The notes under the pieces: generated by a model
Seen by the model: the letters and a program-made list of their open reading frames with translations, nothing else
Database searches by the model: none
What the model was told of the DNA's origin: nothing
Translations under genes and position numbers: made by a program
Origin: Tenodera sinensis
Lineage: Eukaryota; Arthropoda; Insecta; Mantodea; Mantidae
NCBI GenBank assembly: GCA_030765045.1
Contig: CM060974.1
Span: 54,076,339-54,140,338, forward strand
Reading direction: 5' to 3'
DNA length: 64,000 bases
Shown here: in pieces, positions 1 through 10,458 of the stretch
Layout of the letters: the number at the start of each line of letters is the position of its first letter
Position numbering within the stretch: position 1 is the first letter of the stretch

Positions 1-134
1 AGCAGAAATGATCGAAGACCACTTGAAGACCTGTGAAGCATTAAGATCAGAAGAAACTACAGTTCAAAAGTATTGGAAAGCGCGAATGCTAATGGCTTCA
101 TTGCCCGATGCAAGGCACTAGAAAACAACAACAT
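1..134 (+). mobile_element. LINE A, 3' end only
   Basis: These bases match the last ~115 nt of the RNase H reading frame of the near-complete LINE A at 13431-17551 and end in the same CTAGAAAACAACAACA tail. The translated C-terminus ends in DHLKTCEAL, then KYWKARMLMA. It is cut by the window edge, so its length to the left is unknown. The tail abuts an R830 repeat at about 135, whose first ~230 bases are missing. Confidence 0.8.
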
Positions 135-752
135 ACAAAAAATTAACAATGATGATCCATTTCACAAAAGTTCTAAGTTTTCCGAAACTCACACATAGCA
201 AGGAATATCTCCGAAATGGTTCACCCTACAAGAAAATTTATTGAGACATAAATTGTGTATTTTAGCAATATCTACATTTTTTGTATAGTATGATTTGGTC
301 TCTCTAACGGTTTACCAGTTATGCAAAAGTCGTCCAGAGTAAATTCAACTACAGGGGCTATAGCCAGAAAATTCAAGATATACATTTCATTTTTCATAAA
401 AATATCTCAAACATATGACATTTTAATCAAAATCGTTAGAGCCATTTTCAAGAAAATCAAAATTTTCGAAAAATGTTCCATGTAAAGGGTAGTTTAGGGT
501 GGGGCTATTTTCGTCAAAATCTGCGTGCCGCATCCTTGGAAGACATTAAACTTAAATACCAACTTTGGTTTTTAACCAACTTTTTGTTTTTGTAGTTATG
601 CTGTCCACAGGCTGACACACACACGGACCTTTTTCTAAAAATGCTTTTTTTTTATTCAGGGGGCCTCAAAACATATTTCCGGTGAAATCTCGACATCAAA
701 TTTTTGGGTGGAATACAATACTTCCCCTACTTACCAGTAGAGAAGGTAAAAA
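135..752 (+). repeat. R830 interspersed repeat, copy 1 (5' truncated)
   Basis: This is the first of eight copies of an ~830-bp repeat; the others are near 9.7, 22.5, 24.1, 29.8, 33.3, 41.0 and 47.8 kb. Landmarks kept in most copies are TTTCCGAAACTCACACATA, a TTTACCAGTTATGCAAAAGT block, TAGTTTAGGGTGG, a short CA run before GACCTTTTTCTAAAAATGC, and GTGGAATACAATACTTCC near the right end. No conserved reading frame is seen. In this copy the right end runs straight into tandem-array sequence. Confidence 0.85.
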
Positions 753-905
753 ATTCTGTATTCCCTCTTCGAAAATAAGTCATACAATTTTCTGTATGTT
801 TGAAATAGGAATGCAGTGTATTACATTCCCACTATTTTCTCTACTCAGTTTTTTTTATGAAATGATTCACATATTCCCTACTCTTCAACATACAATTCAT
901 TGAAC
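753..905 (-). repeat. Fragment of the ~120-bp tandem repeat, inverted
   Basis: Read on the minus strand this has the same landmarks as the array at 1715-5130: the AGTAGAGAAA motif, TTTCAAACATACAGAAAATT-like text and TATGACTTATTT-like text. It directly continues copy 1 of R830, which suggests the array and R830 belong to one composite element. Confidence 0.6.
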
Positions 906-1154
906 CTGTGTACAGGGTTCTTCATTTAAAACCTAAGTACCTGGGCGACCGAGCTTCTCTCGCGTTTCTCGGCTCTGTTTTTGTGAAATCTTATTTTTTG
1001 TGGGTGAAGATACTTATTTAGACAAACCTGAAAGGCAAAACGTTAACTAAATAAAACTACTTGTCGCAATTGTTAAGAGTAATGTCCGAGATACAAGAGA
1101 TATAGAAATACATAAAAATATTGCATAAAGACCATCATTTCAGCTGTAAAATGT
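906..1154. other. No feature recognised
   Basis: AT-rich spacer between the tandem-repeat fragment and a gypsy gag relic. I see no coding signal or repeat match. Confidence 0.5.
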
Positions 1155-1620
1155 GTACTGCTGAAAGCAGGCTTCCCCCATAGATATCCACCCAGTTTGA
1201 GGTTTTCGTTGAGCATTTGTTCCATTATGGAGTTCAGTTCTTTGCTGCTGTGATTGACTCCAGGACGTTAACAGGTTGACCAAGGTCCTTCATACTTCTA
1301 TCGAGTTCTTCCATGGCTTCCTTAACCCCGGCCAGTCGCTCGTTAGTATTCTTCGATAGACCTGTCTTCAAATTGGAATTCCCGTCTTCATCTTTTCCGT
1401 TTCGGAGTTTACATTTTCAATTTGCCTTCCATTTTTGTTCCCATATTTTCTATTCCGTAGTTTACATTTTTCCAATCCGGTTTTCATATTTGTTTCCTCT
1501 GCCGCATTCCGAAATTCATTTCATTTCCCATTATGTCCATCTTGGCTAACATTTGTTTCATCAACTGTTCCATATCGTGCTTTTCGTTGCACTCCGGAGA
1601 CCAATTGTGATTACTTTACT
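1155..1620 (-). pseudogene. Ty3/gypsy gag N-terminal coiled coil, relic
   Basis: On the minus strand the frame reads a Lys/Glu-rich coiled coil followed by LAGVKEAMEELDRSMKDLGQ and then PVNVLES. This matches the plus-strand relic at 7035-7480, which reads LAGVKKNMDNLGGKVKELGQ then CVNALED at the same place. Both match the 5' part of the longer gypsy relic near 51.0-51.5 kb. Stops and frame changes break it. Gag would assemble the retroelement particle. The assignment rests on the linked gag core and integrase seen at 49.5-51.0 kb. Confidence 0.6.
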
Positions 1621-1714
1621 TTTTTAACTATTTCTTTATTTTTTATTAAAACACCGGAGCGACACTAAGCAAAAGCAATGTTGAAGAATAACAAATACTA
1701 CAGAAAGAAAAGGT

Positions 1715-4700
1715 GGTTGATAAAGCCATGTGAATGTATTACGCATTTATGTTTCAAACATATAGAAAAGTGTATGAATTGTTCGTAATTGCTCGTCGAA
1801 GCGGGAGTAGTGAAAGAAATGTGATTGTGTTTTACTAAAGAAAAATGAGTAGAAAAACCGTGTGAATGTTATATGTTGCACTTATATGTCAAGTGTATGG
1901 AAAAATGTATGGATTATTTGCAGAAGAAGGAGTAGTAGGTATGTTAGGTAAAAGAAAAGGGAGTAGAGAAAACCATATGAACGTAATACATTGTGTGGTA
2001 AAATGGATTGCATAAAAACCTTCGCCATGAAAAAAATGTCACTTTTCATGGCAATCGGTCAACCTGTTTTGGATTTTAATCACTCTTCAACATAAGATAT
2101 GTATAGGCCTTGGTATGTATGAACTTGATAAACCATAGGGAATAACATGTGAATTGTTATGTAAAACAAAAGTGAGTAGGGAAAGTAGTATGAATGTAAT
2201 ACGTTGTATTTGTTTGAAACATATAGCAAATTGTATGTTGAAGGGCGAATAGCGAAAGAAGACTGATTGTGTCTCGTAAAGGAAGAATTAGTAGAGGAAA
2301 TCGTGTGAATGTAATACGCTGCATTTATATTTCAATCCGAGAATATTATATGAATTGTATGATGAAGGGCAAACAGAGAGTACATGAATGCGCTATGTAA
2401 AAGAAAAGCGAGTAGAAAACCATTTGAAAGTAACATATTGTGTGGTAAAATTGTTACCATAAAAACTCTCCATGAAAAAAATACATATACGTGCCGAATT
2501 TCGCGGTAATCGGTTAAGCGGTTTTCGAGATTAACAGTTAGATATATACAAACATTCAAATTGTATAGATGATATGAATTGTTTGTAGAAGAGTGAGTGG
2601 AGAAAGACATGTGAAGGTGTTACCTAAAAGTGAGTAGAGTAAACACTGTGAATGTCACATACAGCATTTCTATATCAAACATGCACAAAATTGTATGACT
2701 TATTTCTAGAAGAGTAAGTAGGAAAACAATTATGAGTGTGTTACCCAAAAGCAAGTAGAGAAAACAGTATGAATGTAATAGGTAGCATTTCTATTTCAAA
2801 CATGCACGAAATTGTATGACTTATTTGTAGAAGAGTGAGTAGAGAGAGCTTTGAATGTGTTACCTAAGAGTGAGTAGAGAAAACAGTATGAATATAATAA
2901 ATAGCATTTCTATTTCTAACATACAGAAAATTGCATGATTTCTTTATAGAAGAGTATAGAAAGAGATGTGAACGTGATACCTAATAGTGAAAGGAGAAAA
3001 CAGAGTGAATGTAATAGCATTTCTATTTAAAATATACAGAACATGACATGACTAATTTTAAAAGGGGGGATAAAAGTGTTTTATTGGTGCAAAATCACGT
3101 TTTTTATGGAAAATTGTTTATAGAAGGGTGAGTAGAGAATGAGATGTAAATGTGATACCTAAAAGTAAGTAGAAAAACCACTCTGAATGTAATATGCAGC
3201 ATCTCTATTTCAAACACACAGAAAATTGCAGGACTTCTAAAGTAAGAACAAATTAGAAACTAAAAACTTCACTTACCTTATTGTTTTGGTGCTGACCCTG
3301 GGGTTTCAAGCTGTGTCCAGCTCATTCTCAAAGCCATGACGTATTTGTATAAGAGTGAGTAGAGAAAGAGGTGTGAATGTATCACCTAATAGTGAGAGGA
3401 GAAAACAGTGTGAATGTAATAGCACTTCTGTTTCAAACATGCAGAACATGGTTTGACTTATTTTAAAAGTGGGGATAAAAGTGTTTTTCGATGCAAAATC
3501 GCGTATTTTATGGAAAATTGTTTATAGAAGACTAAGTAGAGAAAGAGATGTGAATGTGCCACCTAAAAGTGAGTAGAGAAACCGCTGTGAAAGTAATATG
3601 CAACATCTCTATTTCAAACATACAGAAAATTGCATGACTTATTTGTAGAAGAGTGAGTAAAGAAAGAGAAGTGAATGTGTTACCTAATAGTGAGAGGCGA
3701 AAACAGTGTGAATGTAATAGCACTTCTGTTTCAAACATACAGAACATGGTTTGACTTATTTTAAAAGTGAGGATAAAAGTGTTTTTCGATGCAAAATCGC
3801 GTTTTTTATGGAAAATTGTTTATAGAAGACTAAGTAGAGAAAGAGATGTGAATGTGCCACCTAAAAGTGAGTAGAGAAACCGCTGTGAAAGTAATATGCA
3901 ACATCTCTATTTCAAACATACAGAAAATTGCATTACTTATTCGTAGCAGATTGAGTAGAGAAAGAGGTGTGAATGTATCACTTAATAGTGAGAGGAGAAA
4001 ACAGTGTGAATGTAATAGCACTTCTGTTTCAAACATACAGAACATGGTTTGACTTATTTTAATAGGGGGGACAAAAGTGTTTTTGGTGCAAATTCACGTT
4101 TTTTATGGAAAATTGTTTGTAGAAGACTGAGTTGAGAAAGAGATGTGAATGTGCCACCTATAAGTGAGTAGAGAAACCGCTGTGAAAGTAATGTGCAACA
4201 TCTCTATTTCAAACATACAGAAAATTGCATGACTTATTTGTAGAAGAATGAGTAGAGAAAGAGATGTGAATATGTTACCTAATAGTGAGAGGAGAAAACA
4301 GTGTGAATGTAATAGCATTTATATTTAAAACATACAGAACATGGTATGACGAATTTTAAAAGTGGGGATAAAAGTGTTTTTCGGTGCAAAATCACGCTTT
4401 TTATGGAAAATTGTTTACAGAAGAATAAGTAGTGAAAGAGATGTGAATGTGATACCTAAAAAGTGAGAGGAGAAAACTGTGAATATAATAGCACTTCTGT
4501 TTCAAACATACAGAACATGGTATGACTAATTTTAAAAGTGGGGATAAAAGTGTTTTTTGGTGCAAAATCAGGTCTTTTATGGAAAATTATTTATAGAAGG
4601 GTGAGTAGAGAAGGAGACGTAAATGGGATACCTAAAAGTAAGTACAGAAACCACTGTGAATGTATTATGCAGCATCTCTATTTCAAACATACAGAAAATT

Positions 4701-5130
4701 GCACGACTTATTTGTAGAAGAGTGAGTAGAGAAAGAGGTGTGAATGTGTCACTCAATACTGAGAGGAGAAAACAGCGTGAATGTAATAGCACTTCTGTTT
4801 CAAACATACAGAACATGGGGATAAAAGTGTTTTTCGGTGCAAAATCACACTTTTTATGGAAAATTGTTTACAGGAGTGAGTAGAGAAAGAGATGTGAATG
4901 TGTTACCTAAAAGTGAGAGGAGAAAACAGTGTGAATGTAATAGCACTTCTGTTTCAAACATACAGAACATGGTATGACTTATTTTAAAAGTGGGGATAAA
5001 ATGTTTTTGGTGCAAAATAATGTTTTTTTATGGAAAATTGTTTATAGAAGACCGAGTGGAGAAAGAGATGTGAATGTGTTACCCAAAAGTGAGTAGAGAA
5101 AACACTGAATGTAATATGCATGTATACAAA
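1715..5130 (+). repeat. 3.4-kb tandem array with ~300-bp higher-order units
   Basis: Units carry AGTAGAGAAAGAGATGTGAA, a second AGTGAGTAGAGAAA box, a TTTCAAACATACAGAA box, and either GCATGACTTATTTGTAGAAG (A type, ~123 bp) or a longer GGATAAAAGTGTTTTT stretch (B type, ~178 bp). From about 3.35 kb A and B alternate, giving a higher-order repeat near 300 bp: unit starts fall near 3531, 3832, 4130 and 4430. Left of 3.3 kb the units are more diverged. The array is interrupted by a foldback fragment (3243-3280) and by two copies of a GGCAATCGGT-type block near 1998-2085 and 2455-2560. Open frames on both strands are by-products of the repeat and do not look coding. Confidence 0.85.
3243..3280 (+). 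repeat. Fragment of the 34.6-kb foldback element
   Basis: About 38 bases (starting TAAGAACAAATTAGAAACT) match the terminal arm of the foldback element at 34591-34797. The downstream text to about 3345 is not array-like, so a truncated insertion into the array is likely. Confidence 0.6.
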
Positions 5131-5339
5131 AATTTAAGCATATCTTTAGAGCCGTTTATGAAATACGGGGAATATATATACAAGAATTGCACTGTAGAAG
5201 CAGGAATAAAAAAAAGTTATTTGTTATGTAAAATCGCGTTTTTTCGGGAATTACACCTATATAGATGAACTTAAAAGGCAAAACTATCTGAATACAAAAT
5301 TTGATCAAAATCGTTAGAGCCGTTTCCAAGTTGCGCGGA
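5131..5339. other. Spacer with R830-like scrap
   Basis: Transition from the array to the mariner relic. A short stretch near 5300-5335 (ATCAAAATCGTTAGAGCCGT) matches the middle of R830. Nothing else is recognised. Confidence 0.4.
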
Positions 5340-6120
5340 ATAAAGTTTTGCTCCTACATAAACTCTGCAAGTATGAATGTATAACGCTCTAACCTCATGT
5401 TGTCCACCCTCGGCTAAACAAGCATTATATAAGGAGTACACATTCTGATTCACATGATTAAGTTGGCCTACTGTAATGTTTTCAATTGAATTTCTAATAT
5501 TTTGTTTTAGTTCTTCCACTGTATGAGGATTTGTCTCATAAATTTGTGTTTCAGTTTACCCCACAAGTAAAAATCACACAGATTGGGATAGTGAGATGGG
5601 CATACACCAGTACTAATCACTCTATCTTCAAACACTTCCCTAATTTTATTCATGGACTCCTCTGCTGTATGGTAGTAGCAGAAGCTTATTGAAACCACTC
5701 ATATAATTTCTCTTGTTCTGTCAGTTCATTATAAAATGGGATTGATTATATGTCTAGCACTGACAGCACAACAAGCTCCAATTCTCCAATCATAATGAGC
5801 GATATCTTGAATGCGATGTAAATTTTAAGAGGCCCAGTACCAATTGTTATTAGTAGGAATTGGGGTTTTAGTGCCAAATCCATCAAGTTAACCGTGCACT
5901 TTCAAGGGGAAGCGGAAGCGCTGGTGACCTTGCAGTGTGGAAGGCAGTACAGCCCTCTATACTCGGCTCTATACTCTAGTTAATCTTGTTCCTATGTTTA
6001 CTTACTAAAACCCTGCTCCCTGGTTAAAAGTTTTGACAAGACCATTTAGGTGGAACCACACCTCGGAAAAGAAGAGAAGCTGTGGATCAATTAAACCATC
6101 ATTCAGTGATGAAAGAAACC
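5340..6120 (-). pseudogene. Mariner-like transposase, degenerate
   Basis: On the minus strand the pieces fall in transposase order. First comes a piece ending EVWFHLNGLVKTFNQ (first catalytic region). Then comes PFYNELTEQEKLYEWFQ followed by a stop where family members carry the QQD motif. Then HYPNLCDFYLWGKLKHKF matches the third catalytic block, and VEELKQNIRNSIENITVGQL with ACLAEGGQH matches the C-terminal tail. At least one frameshift separates the YLWG block from the VEELKQ tail. No terminal inverted repeats were found, so this is an old inactive relic. The family assignment is from motif order by eye. Confidence 0.75.
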
Positions 6121-6204
6121 ATTCATAATAGTGCATTCATGATACTGGGTCACCTTGTTTTAAGACATGGACACGTGTACATTTATATGGTTTTAGTTTT
6201 AGAA

Positions 6205-6410
6205 AAATCCTCATACATTGGAAGAACTACAACAAAATAATAGAAATGAAATGGAAACATTACAGTGGCCCAACGTAATTTTGTGAATCAGAATGAGTTC
6301 TGATATGCTTGTTTAGCCAAGGATGGACATTTCCAGCATCTAGACATGCTTCAGGCGCAGAGTTTACGTAGGAGCAAAGCCTGCTGTGGCACACCCAATT
6401 GCACACAGAT
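6205..6410 (+). mobile_element. Inverted partial copy of the same mariner C-terminus
   Basis: The plus strand reads PHTLEELQQNNRNEMETLQW and then RRVYVGAKP, matching the C-terminal tail encoded on the minus strand at 5340-5520. The two tails are in opposite orientation about 0.7 kb apart. This could be a rearranged element or two separate insertions. Confidence 0.6.
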
Positions 6411-7034
6411 GAAATACCATGTGCCCATTAGGTTTTAAATGAAGAACCTTGTATAGTCGGCACAGCTTATTGAGATAACCCAAAAAAACAACCTTGACAT
6501 TTTTCCCTCATTATGGTGCAGTCTGGTTATATTTGGTGATATCCCATCCATTGGGTTGCGTTAGTGCTGCCAACTGTTTGTAACATACAACCATGGTAAA
6601 GCTATGGCCATAGTTGGTGTTATTGCGTATGTTATGTTGCCAGTTTATGAACGTGTTGCAGAGAGGCCAACTGATAGATTTTAAAACAAGATTCTGTTTA
6701 GACGCTGTATTAATTAATCAATCAGTGAACGTAATGCTCGTTTTTGCGTGATTTTGTTTTGAATTGTTTTAGAACAGTATATGCAATTATAGTTACTGTT
6801 GTTATTTTTGTATTTGCTACACAGTAGTACATATCGTATATATTACGATATTTAACACTAGGAAGTAATTTTATCCAAAAGCATTTTTGCAGAACAAGAT
6901 TTGCCGAAGGTGAGGACGTTTATCATGTGTTGTGTGGTAACGATGTTCAAGCATTATTATCGTTCTACTTTATCACATTTACTTTAACACTGTGACATAT
7001 GGATATTTGTATGTGTGAGGTTGATGACTGGCAA
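6411..7034. other. No feature recognised
   Basis: AT-rich sequence without a convincing reading frame. It may include decayed LTR sequence of the gypsy relic that starts at 7035, but I could not match it to another copy. Confidence 0.4.
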
Positions 7035-7480
7035 TTGGTGTCAGGAGTGCAACAAAAACCATAATATGGTGCAGTTGATGAAGCAAATGTTAGCCAAGAT
7101 AGACCTAATGGAAAAATTATATGAATTCTGGAACCCAGCTGATGGAAAAAAAGCTATAAGCTGAATTGAAAAATGTAAACTCCAGAAAGGAAAATATGGA
7201 AGTAAAAATGGAAGCCGAATTGAAAAATGTTAATTCCAGAATGGAAAAGATGAAAACAGGAATGTCCGATATGAAGATGAGCTATTGGAGAAGATTAACA
7301 AACAACTGGCTGGGGTGAAGAAAAATATGGACAACCTTGGCGGAAAGGTGAAGGAGCTTGGCCAATGTGTTAATGCCCTGGAAGACAGTCAATGGCAGCG
7401 CCAAAGAACTGAACTCCATGGGGAAGAAATGCTGGACCAAAAACTCAACCTATGCAGATGTCTATGGGGGGAGACCTATG
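7035..7480 (+). pseudogene. Ty3/gypsy leader and gag N-terminus, relic
   Basis: The text near 7035 (TTGGTGTCAGGAGTG) resembles the primer-binding region of animal gypsy elements. It is followed by MLAKIDLMEKLYEF-type coiled-coil sequence, KNVNSRMEKMK and an open stretch LAGVKKNMDNLGGKVKELGQ. The coiled coil recurs in the relics at 1155-1620 and near 51.4 kb. One in-frame stop and a frame change precede the open stretch. Nothing downstream encodes protease, RT or integrase. Confidence 0.6.
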
Positions 7481-8124
7481 TTCAGTAGTGGATGTTGTAC
7501 GGCTGAAATAGTGATGATGCTGATGAAATATTTATATGTAGCTCTATATCTCTTATATTTCGGAAACGGCTCTAACAATTATTACAATGAAAATTTATAG
7601 TTAGTGTTTTTTTTTCTAACAAAAAACATGATTTAACAACAAAAAGAAACACGGAGCAAAGCTCTGTCACCAAGGAACTACCTTAAAAAGCTCTGTATTG
7701 TTAAGAGTTCCACCTCATGTGTGATTCGAGTCTCATAGAAAATTTGCAAGCCACTCTACATTTTGTTTTTCAAAGTGATATAATTGTATCTCCTCGCGTC
7801 TCTCCAAGAACTTTTATGTTCTGCTCAGGAACCACTCGTGAACTCAGGCATGATACTAAACTGTAATTGAGCAAGCTGAGTTACCTATGCAGAAACCTCA
7901 AAAAGTAGTAAGCAAAAGCTTGCTAAAAATGATCGAGGCTTCTTTTTATTTATTTATACCATTTTACAAGCAGTTAGTAGTCGAGGTCAGCAAGCTTTTG
8001 CTCATGAGGTTGAGGAGCAAATGTTATACGAAAACTGCTTGGAATTGGTATAAATTAGTTTTCTCCACTCCACAAACTCACATGCTCCGGAAATGACATA
8101 GCTAGAAGTATCACTTGGTGATCT
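7481..8124. other. No gene; weak inverted repeat at 7900-8010
   Basis: The arms around AGCAAAAGCTTGCT (about 7912-7925 and 7990-8003) pair with each other, with CCTCAA at the outer ends, making a ~110-bp imperfect hairpin. It could be a small foldback element. No coding sequence is recognised. Confidence 0.4.
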
Positions 8125-8260
8125 TTTAACAACCCAATGTATATCTCACGATGACACATGCACAGCTGGCTCACCACTTACACACGGACGACTCATGTCT
8201 GTAACTCTAACTCAAAAACTAAACTAACAGACTAACTGACCGACCTGCTGCTGTGTCATG
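8125..8260. repeat. Repeat shared with 38880-39090
   Basis: The stretch around GACTCATGTCTGTAACTCTA, with CA-rich text on its left, recurs at 38880-39000. The style (CA-rich, preceding CTGCTGTTTCC or CTGCTGTGTC) would suit an LTR or a short non-autonomous element, but neither ends nor target duplications were found. Confidence 0.45.
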
Positions 8261-8554
8261 TCCTTTCATACTGGGGATTAAATTACACTGACCTTACTCA
8301 ACTCCATGCACACACAAGCGTGCGCCAGGAATGAAATGGATAGAAGTATCAAGAAGGGACTAGAAAAATCCCTTTTGTTCCTGCCGCCTGTTGTCACATA
8401 GATGCAGCAGGAATGCTGGGCTGCCTGAACTTAAACGTTTTGCCCACTCACCAGTATGTCACGTGATGCAAAGTAGCACAGTCCCCACCTGTCCATTGTG
8501 TGCCAGGCCGAATGTCACAATATGCAACCATTTACACTTTACAACAACTGTGCT

Positions 8555-8723
8555 AATATTATTTATGTCAACAAAATTAATGTTGGTGTTCTTAAACACA
8601 CAAGTCATGTGTGGGCAATGTTTGAGAAGTAGAACTGCAACTTAAAAATTCAATACCACAACTGGAATTTGAAACACAGACCCTCCGCTTACCAGGTGGG
8701 TGCTCTAACCATTAAGGTACTGC
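8555..8723 (-). mobile_element. SINE-T, tRNA-derived, minus copy
   Basis: Read on the minus strand, 8654-8723 is a tRNA-like head with box A (TTAATGGTTAGAGC) and box B (GTTTCAAATTC). The body that follows passes through AAGTTCCAGTTC-like text to a tail of ATGTTGGTG-type sequence near 8580. The anticodon position (CTGGTAA) suggests a tRNA-Thr(GGT) origin. It lies head to head with the plus copy at 8802. Confidence 0.75.
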
Positions 8724-8801
8724 AGCAACCTGCCAGAATGGCAGTTTACCGGGAGAAATACGAACTGGTTTGCGAATTCAGTTATGTCATTCTGGCAGGT
8801 T

Positions 8802-8935
8802 GTCACAGTAGCTTAATGGTTAGAGTACCCACCTGGTAAGCAGAGGTTTTGTGGTTCAAATCCCAGCTGTGGCATTGAATTTTTTTTAAGTTCCAGTTCT
8901 ACCTCTCAAACTGTGCTAATATATTTACACTAAAG
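8802..8935 (+). mobile_element. SINE-T, tRNA-derived, plus copy
   Basis: The tRNA-like head 8802-8874 has TAGCTTAATGGTTAGAGT (A box), an anticodon loop with GGT, and GGTTCAAATCC (B box), followed by the TTTAAGTTCCAGTTCTACCT body. The TΨC stem is poorly paired, so this is a SINE head and not a working tRNA gene. It mirrors 8555-8723 across a ~78-bp spacer that itself holds TGCCAGAATGGCA and CATTCTGGCA. Confidence 0.75.
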
Positions 8936-8989
8936 GTACTACAAAAAATATTTACAATAGACTGTTTATGATGTAATACATTGGTAATT

Positions 8990-9135
8990 AGATAACTCGG
9001 CTGGGAGGGGCCAGGCATTTAAACATCCCACCTCCAGTACTGCATCCCATTCATGACACACTTGGTGGTTAGATGTCGGGGACACAGTGACTGGGCAGTA
9101 GGCCTTGGCCCAGAAAGGGCTATTGTGGTGTGTGG
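8990..9135 (+). mobile_element. SINE-G, body fragment
   Basis: Matches the 3' half of the SINE at 21352-21681: both read CATCC..CCTCCA.TACTGCA, CCCAT.CATGAC, TCGGGGACACAG and AGTAGGCCTTGGCC or GGTAGGCCTTGGCC. The tRNA-like head is missing. Confidence 0.7.
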
Positions 9136-9700
9136 TTAATTAGTATAACTACAGATGTCGTAACTTATCCGAAATTACTTTGTAACATGGCTTATCATCA
9201 TTGTAAACCAAGAGAAAAAGTCAGCTTTCACGTATGCATGCTCAAGAAAGCTAACAAAATAAAAACAAGCTTGTCTATGTTCCCTATTCATTCCATAGAA
9301 GGCAGATAATTTGGTGTGTTACATGACAACTACTGGCAGATCTACTGTTACTAGGTTATACCTGTGAATCAGTGGCTCAGTGATGAACGAGAAAGTAACC
9401 TTCATGGAAAAAATCCCACAAAAATCAATAAAAGAAAAGCAGTATGTTTTGTTTTAGGCAGCAATTTCCCCATTTGCCGCGTCCACTCAGAGTGCAAGCC
9501 TTTTGACTTGATGTAATTAGACCAACTTGCAGACACTAGCCTGTTTTTTGAATGTTAGAATTTACCCAAGCCATTTTATTTATTTGCAACCATTATCAAA
9601 ATTGACAAACTCTGTGAGAATGTTCTTTCCTTTATTCTCATAATATCTCTTTAATTATATCTTTATATTGTCGCATTTTGTGCACAGTGAATTGAAGGTC
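9136..9700. other. No feature recognised
   Basis: AT-rich DNA. No reading frame or repeat match was recognised before the R830 copy begins. Confidence 0.45.
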
Positions 9701-10235
9701 AACCATTTAATCAGTCGTTAGATCCGTTTTTGAGAAAATCACAATTTTCAAAAACTTTTCCATGTAAAGGAAAGGGTGCCAAAATGAAAGAAAAATAGTT
9801 TGTTTAATGACGCTGTCAATTGCCAGGATCACATCAAAGTCACAGATGTGCCGGAATCTTGTCCCACAGGAGTTCTTTTACATGCCAGTAAATCTACTGA
9901 CATGGAGCTGTCATTTTTAAGCACACTTAAAAGCCATCGGTCTGGACTGGATTTGAACCCGGGACCTTGGGATCAGTAGGCCAGCATCAGTTTAGGGTGG
10001 AGGAATTTTCTTCAAAATCTTTGTGTTGCATCTTTGAAAGATATTAAATATCAATTGGGTTTTTAACCAACTTTTTGTTTTTGAGATATGCTGTTCACAG
10101 ACACACACACAGACCTTTTTCTAAAAATGCTTTTTTTTATTCATGGGATCTTAAAACATATTTCCAGTGAAGTATCGACATGAAATTTTTGGTGGAACAG
10201 TATACTTCCCTACATACAATACAAGTAGAGAAAGT
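9701..10235 (+). repeat. R830 copy 2, 5' truncated and split by a SINE
   Basis: The left part (9701-9776) ends at CCATGTAAAGG and the right part (9989-10235) resumes at AGTTTAGGGTGGAGG. In uninterrupted copies these lie side by side (CATGTAAAGGGTAGTTTAGG). The intervening ~210 bases are SINE-R. The right end has AGTAGAGAAAGTA as in other copies. Confidence 0.8.
9780..9988 (-). mobile_element. SINE-R inserted in R830
   Basis: Nearly the same sequence lies at 55909-56123. Shared blocks are TCAATTGCCAGGATCACATC, TTTTACATGCCAGTAAATC, CTGGATTTGAAC and CTTGGGATCAGTAGGCCAGC. On the minus strand the last two form a tRNA-like B box and anticodon region. The A box present in the 56.1-kb copy is lost here. 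Confidence 0.8.
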
Positions 10236-10458
10236 AGTAATGAAAATCAGATAACTGTTGACAGTTCCCATATTATTTACATTAGCCTAAACACACACAC
10301 ATACAAAACAGTGAGACATACCTACTTTGTGAACACTTATTTGGTACACATGCATTTGACATTTTTTTCCCTCACAGGAGTACCTATAAAGAGAAATGTT
10401 AACATTCTTTTCATCACAAGCTATCTTCTCATCCCTGTGATCTATTCTTAAATTTCAG
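10236..10458. other. Intron end upstream of the zinc-finger exon
   Basis: Non-coding by context. It ends in a pyrimidine-rich stretch and TTTCAG at 10453-10458, which I take as the 3' splice site. Confidence 0.6.

Noticed and set aside
3532..4883. A series of similar ~70-residue open frames (MFCMFETEVLLHS type) on the minus strand
   Set aside because: They recur with the tandem repeat period, appear on both strands and have no conserved start or domain. They are products of the satellite array.
8802..8874. A tRNA gene on the plus strand
   Set aside because: The TΨC stem is mispaired and the sequence continues into a SINE body found in several other places. It is a SINE head.
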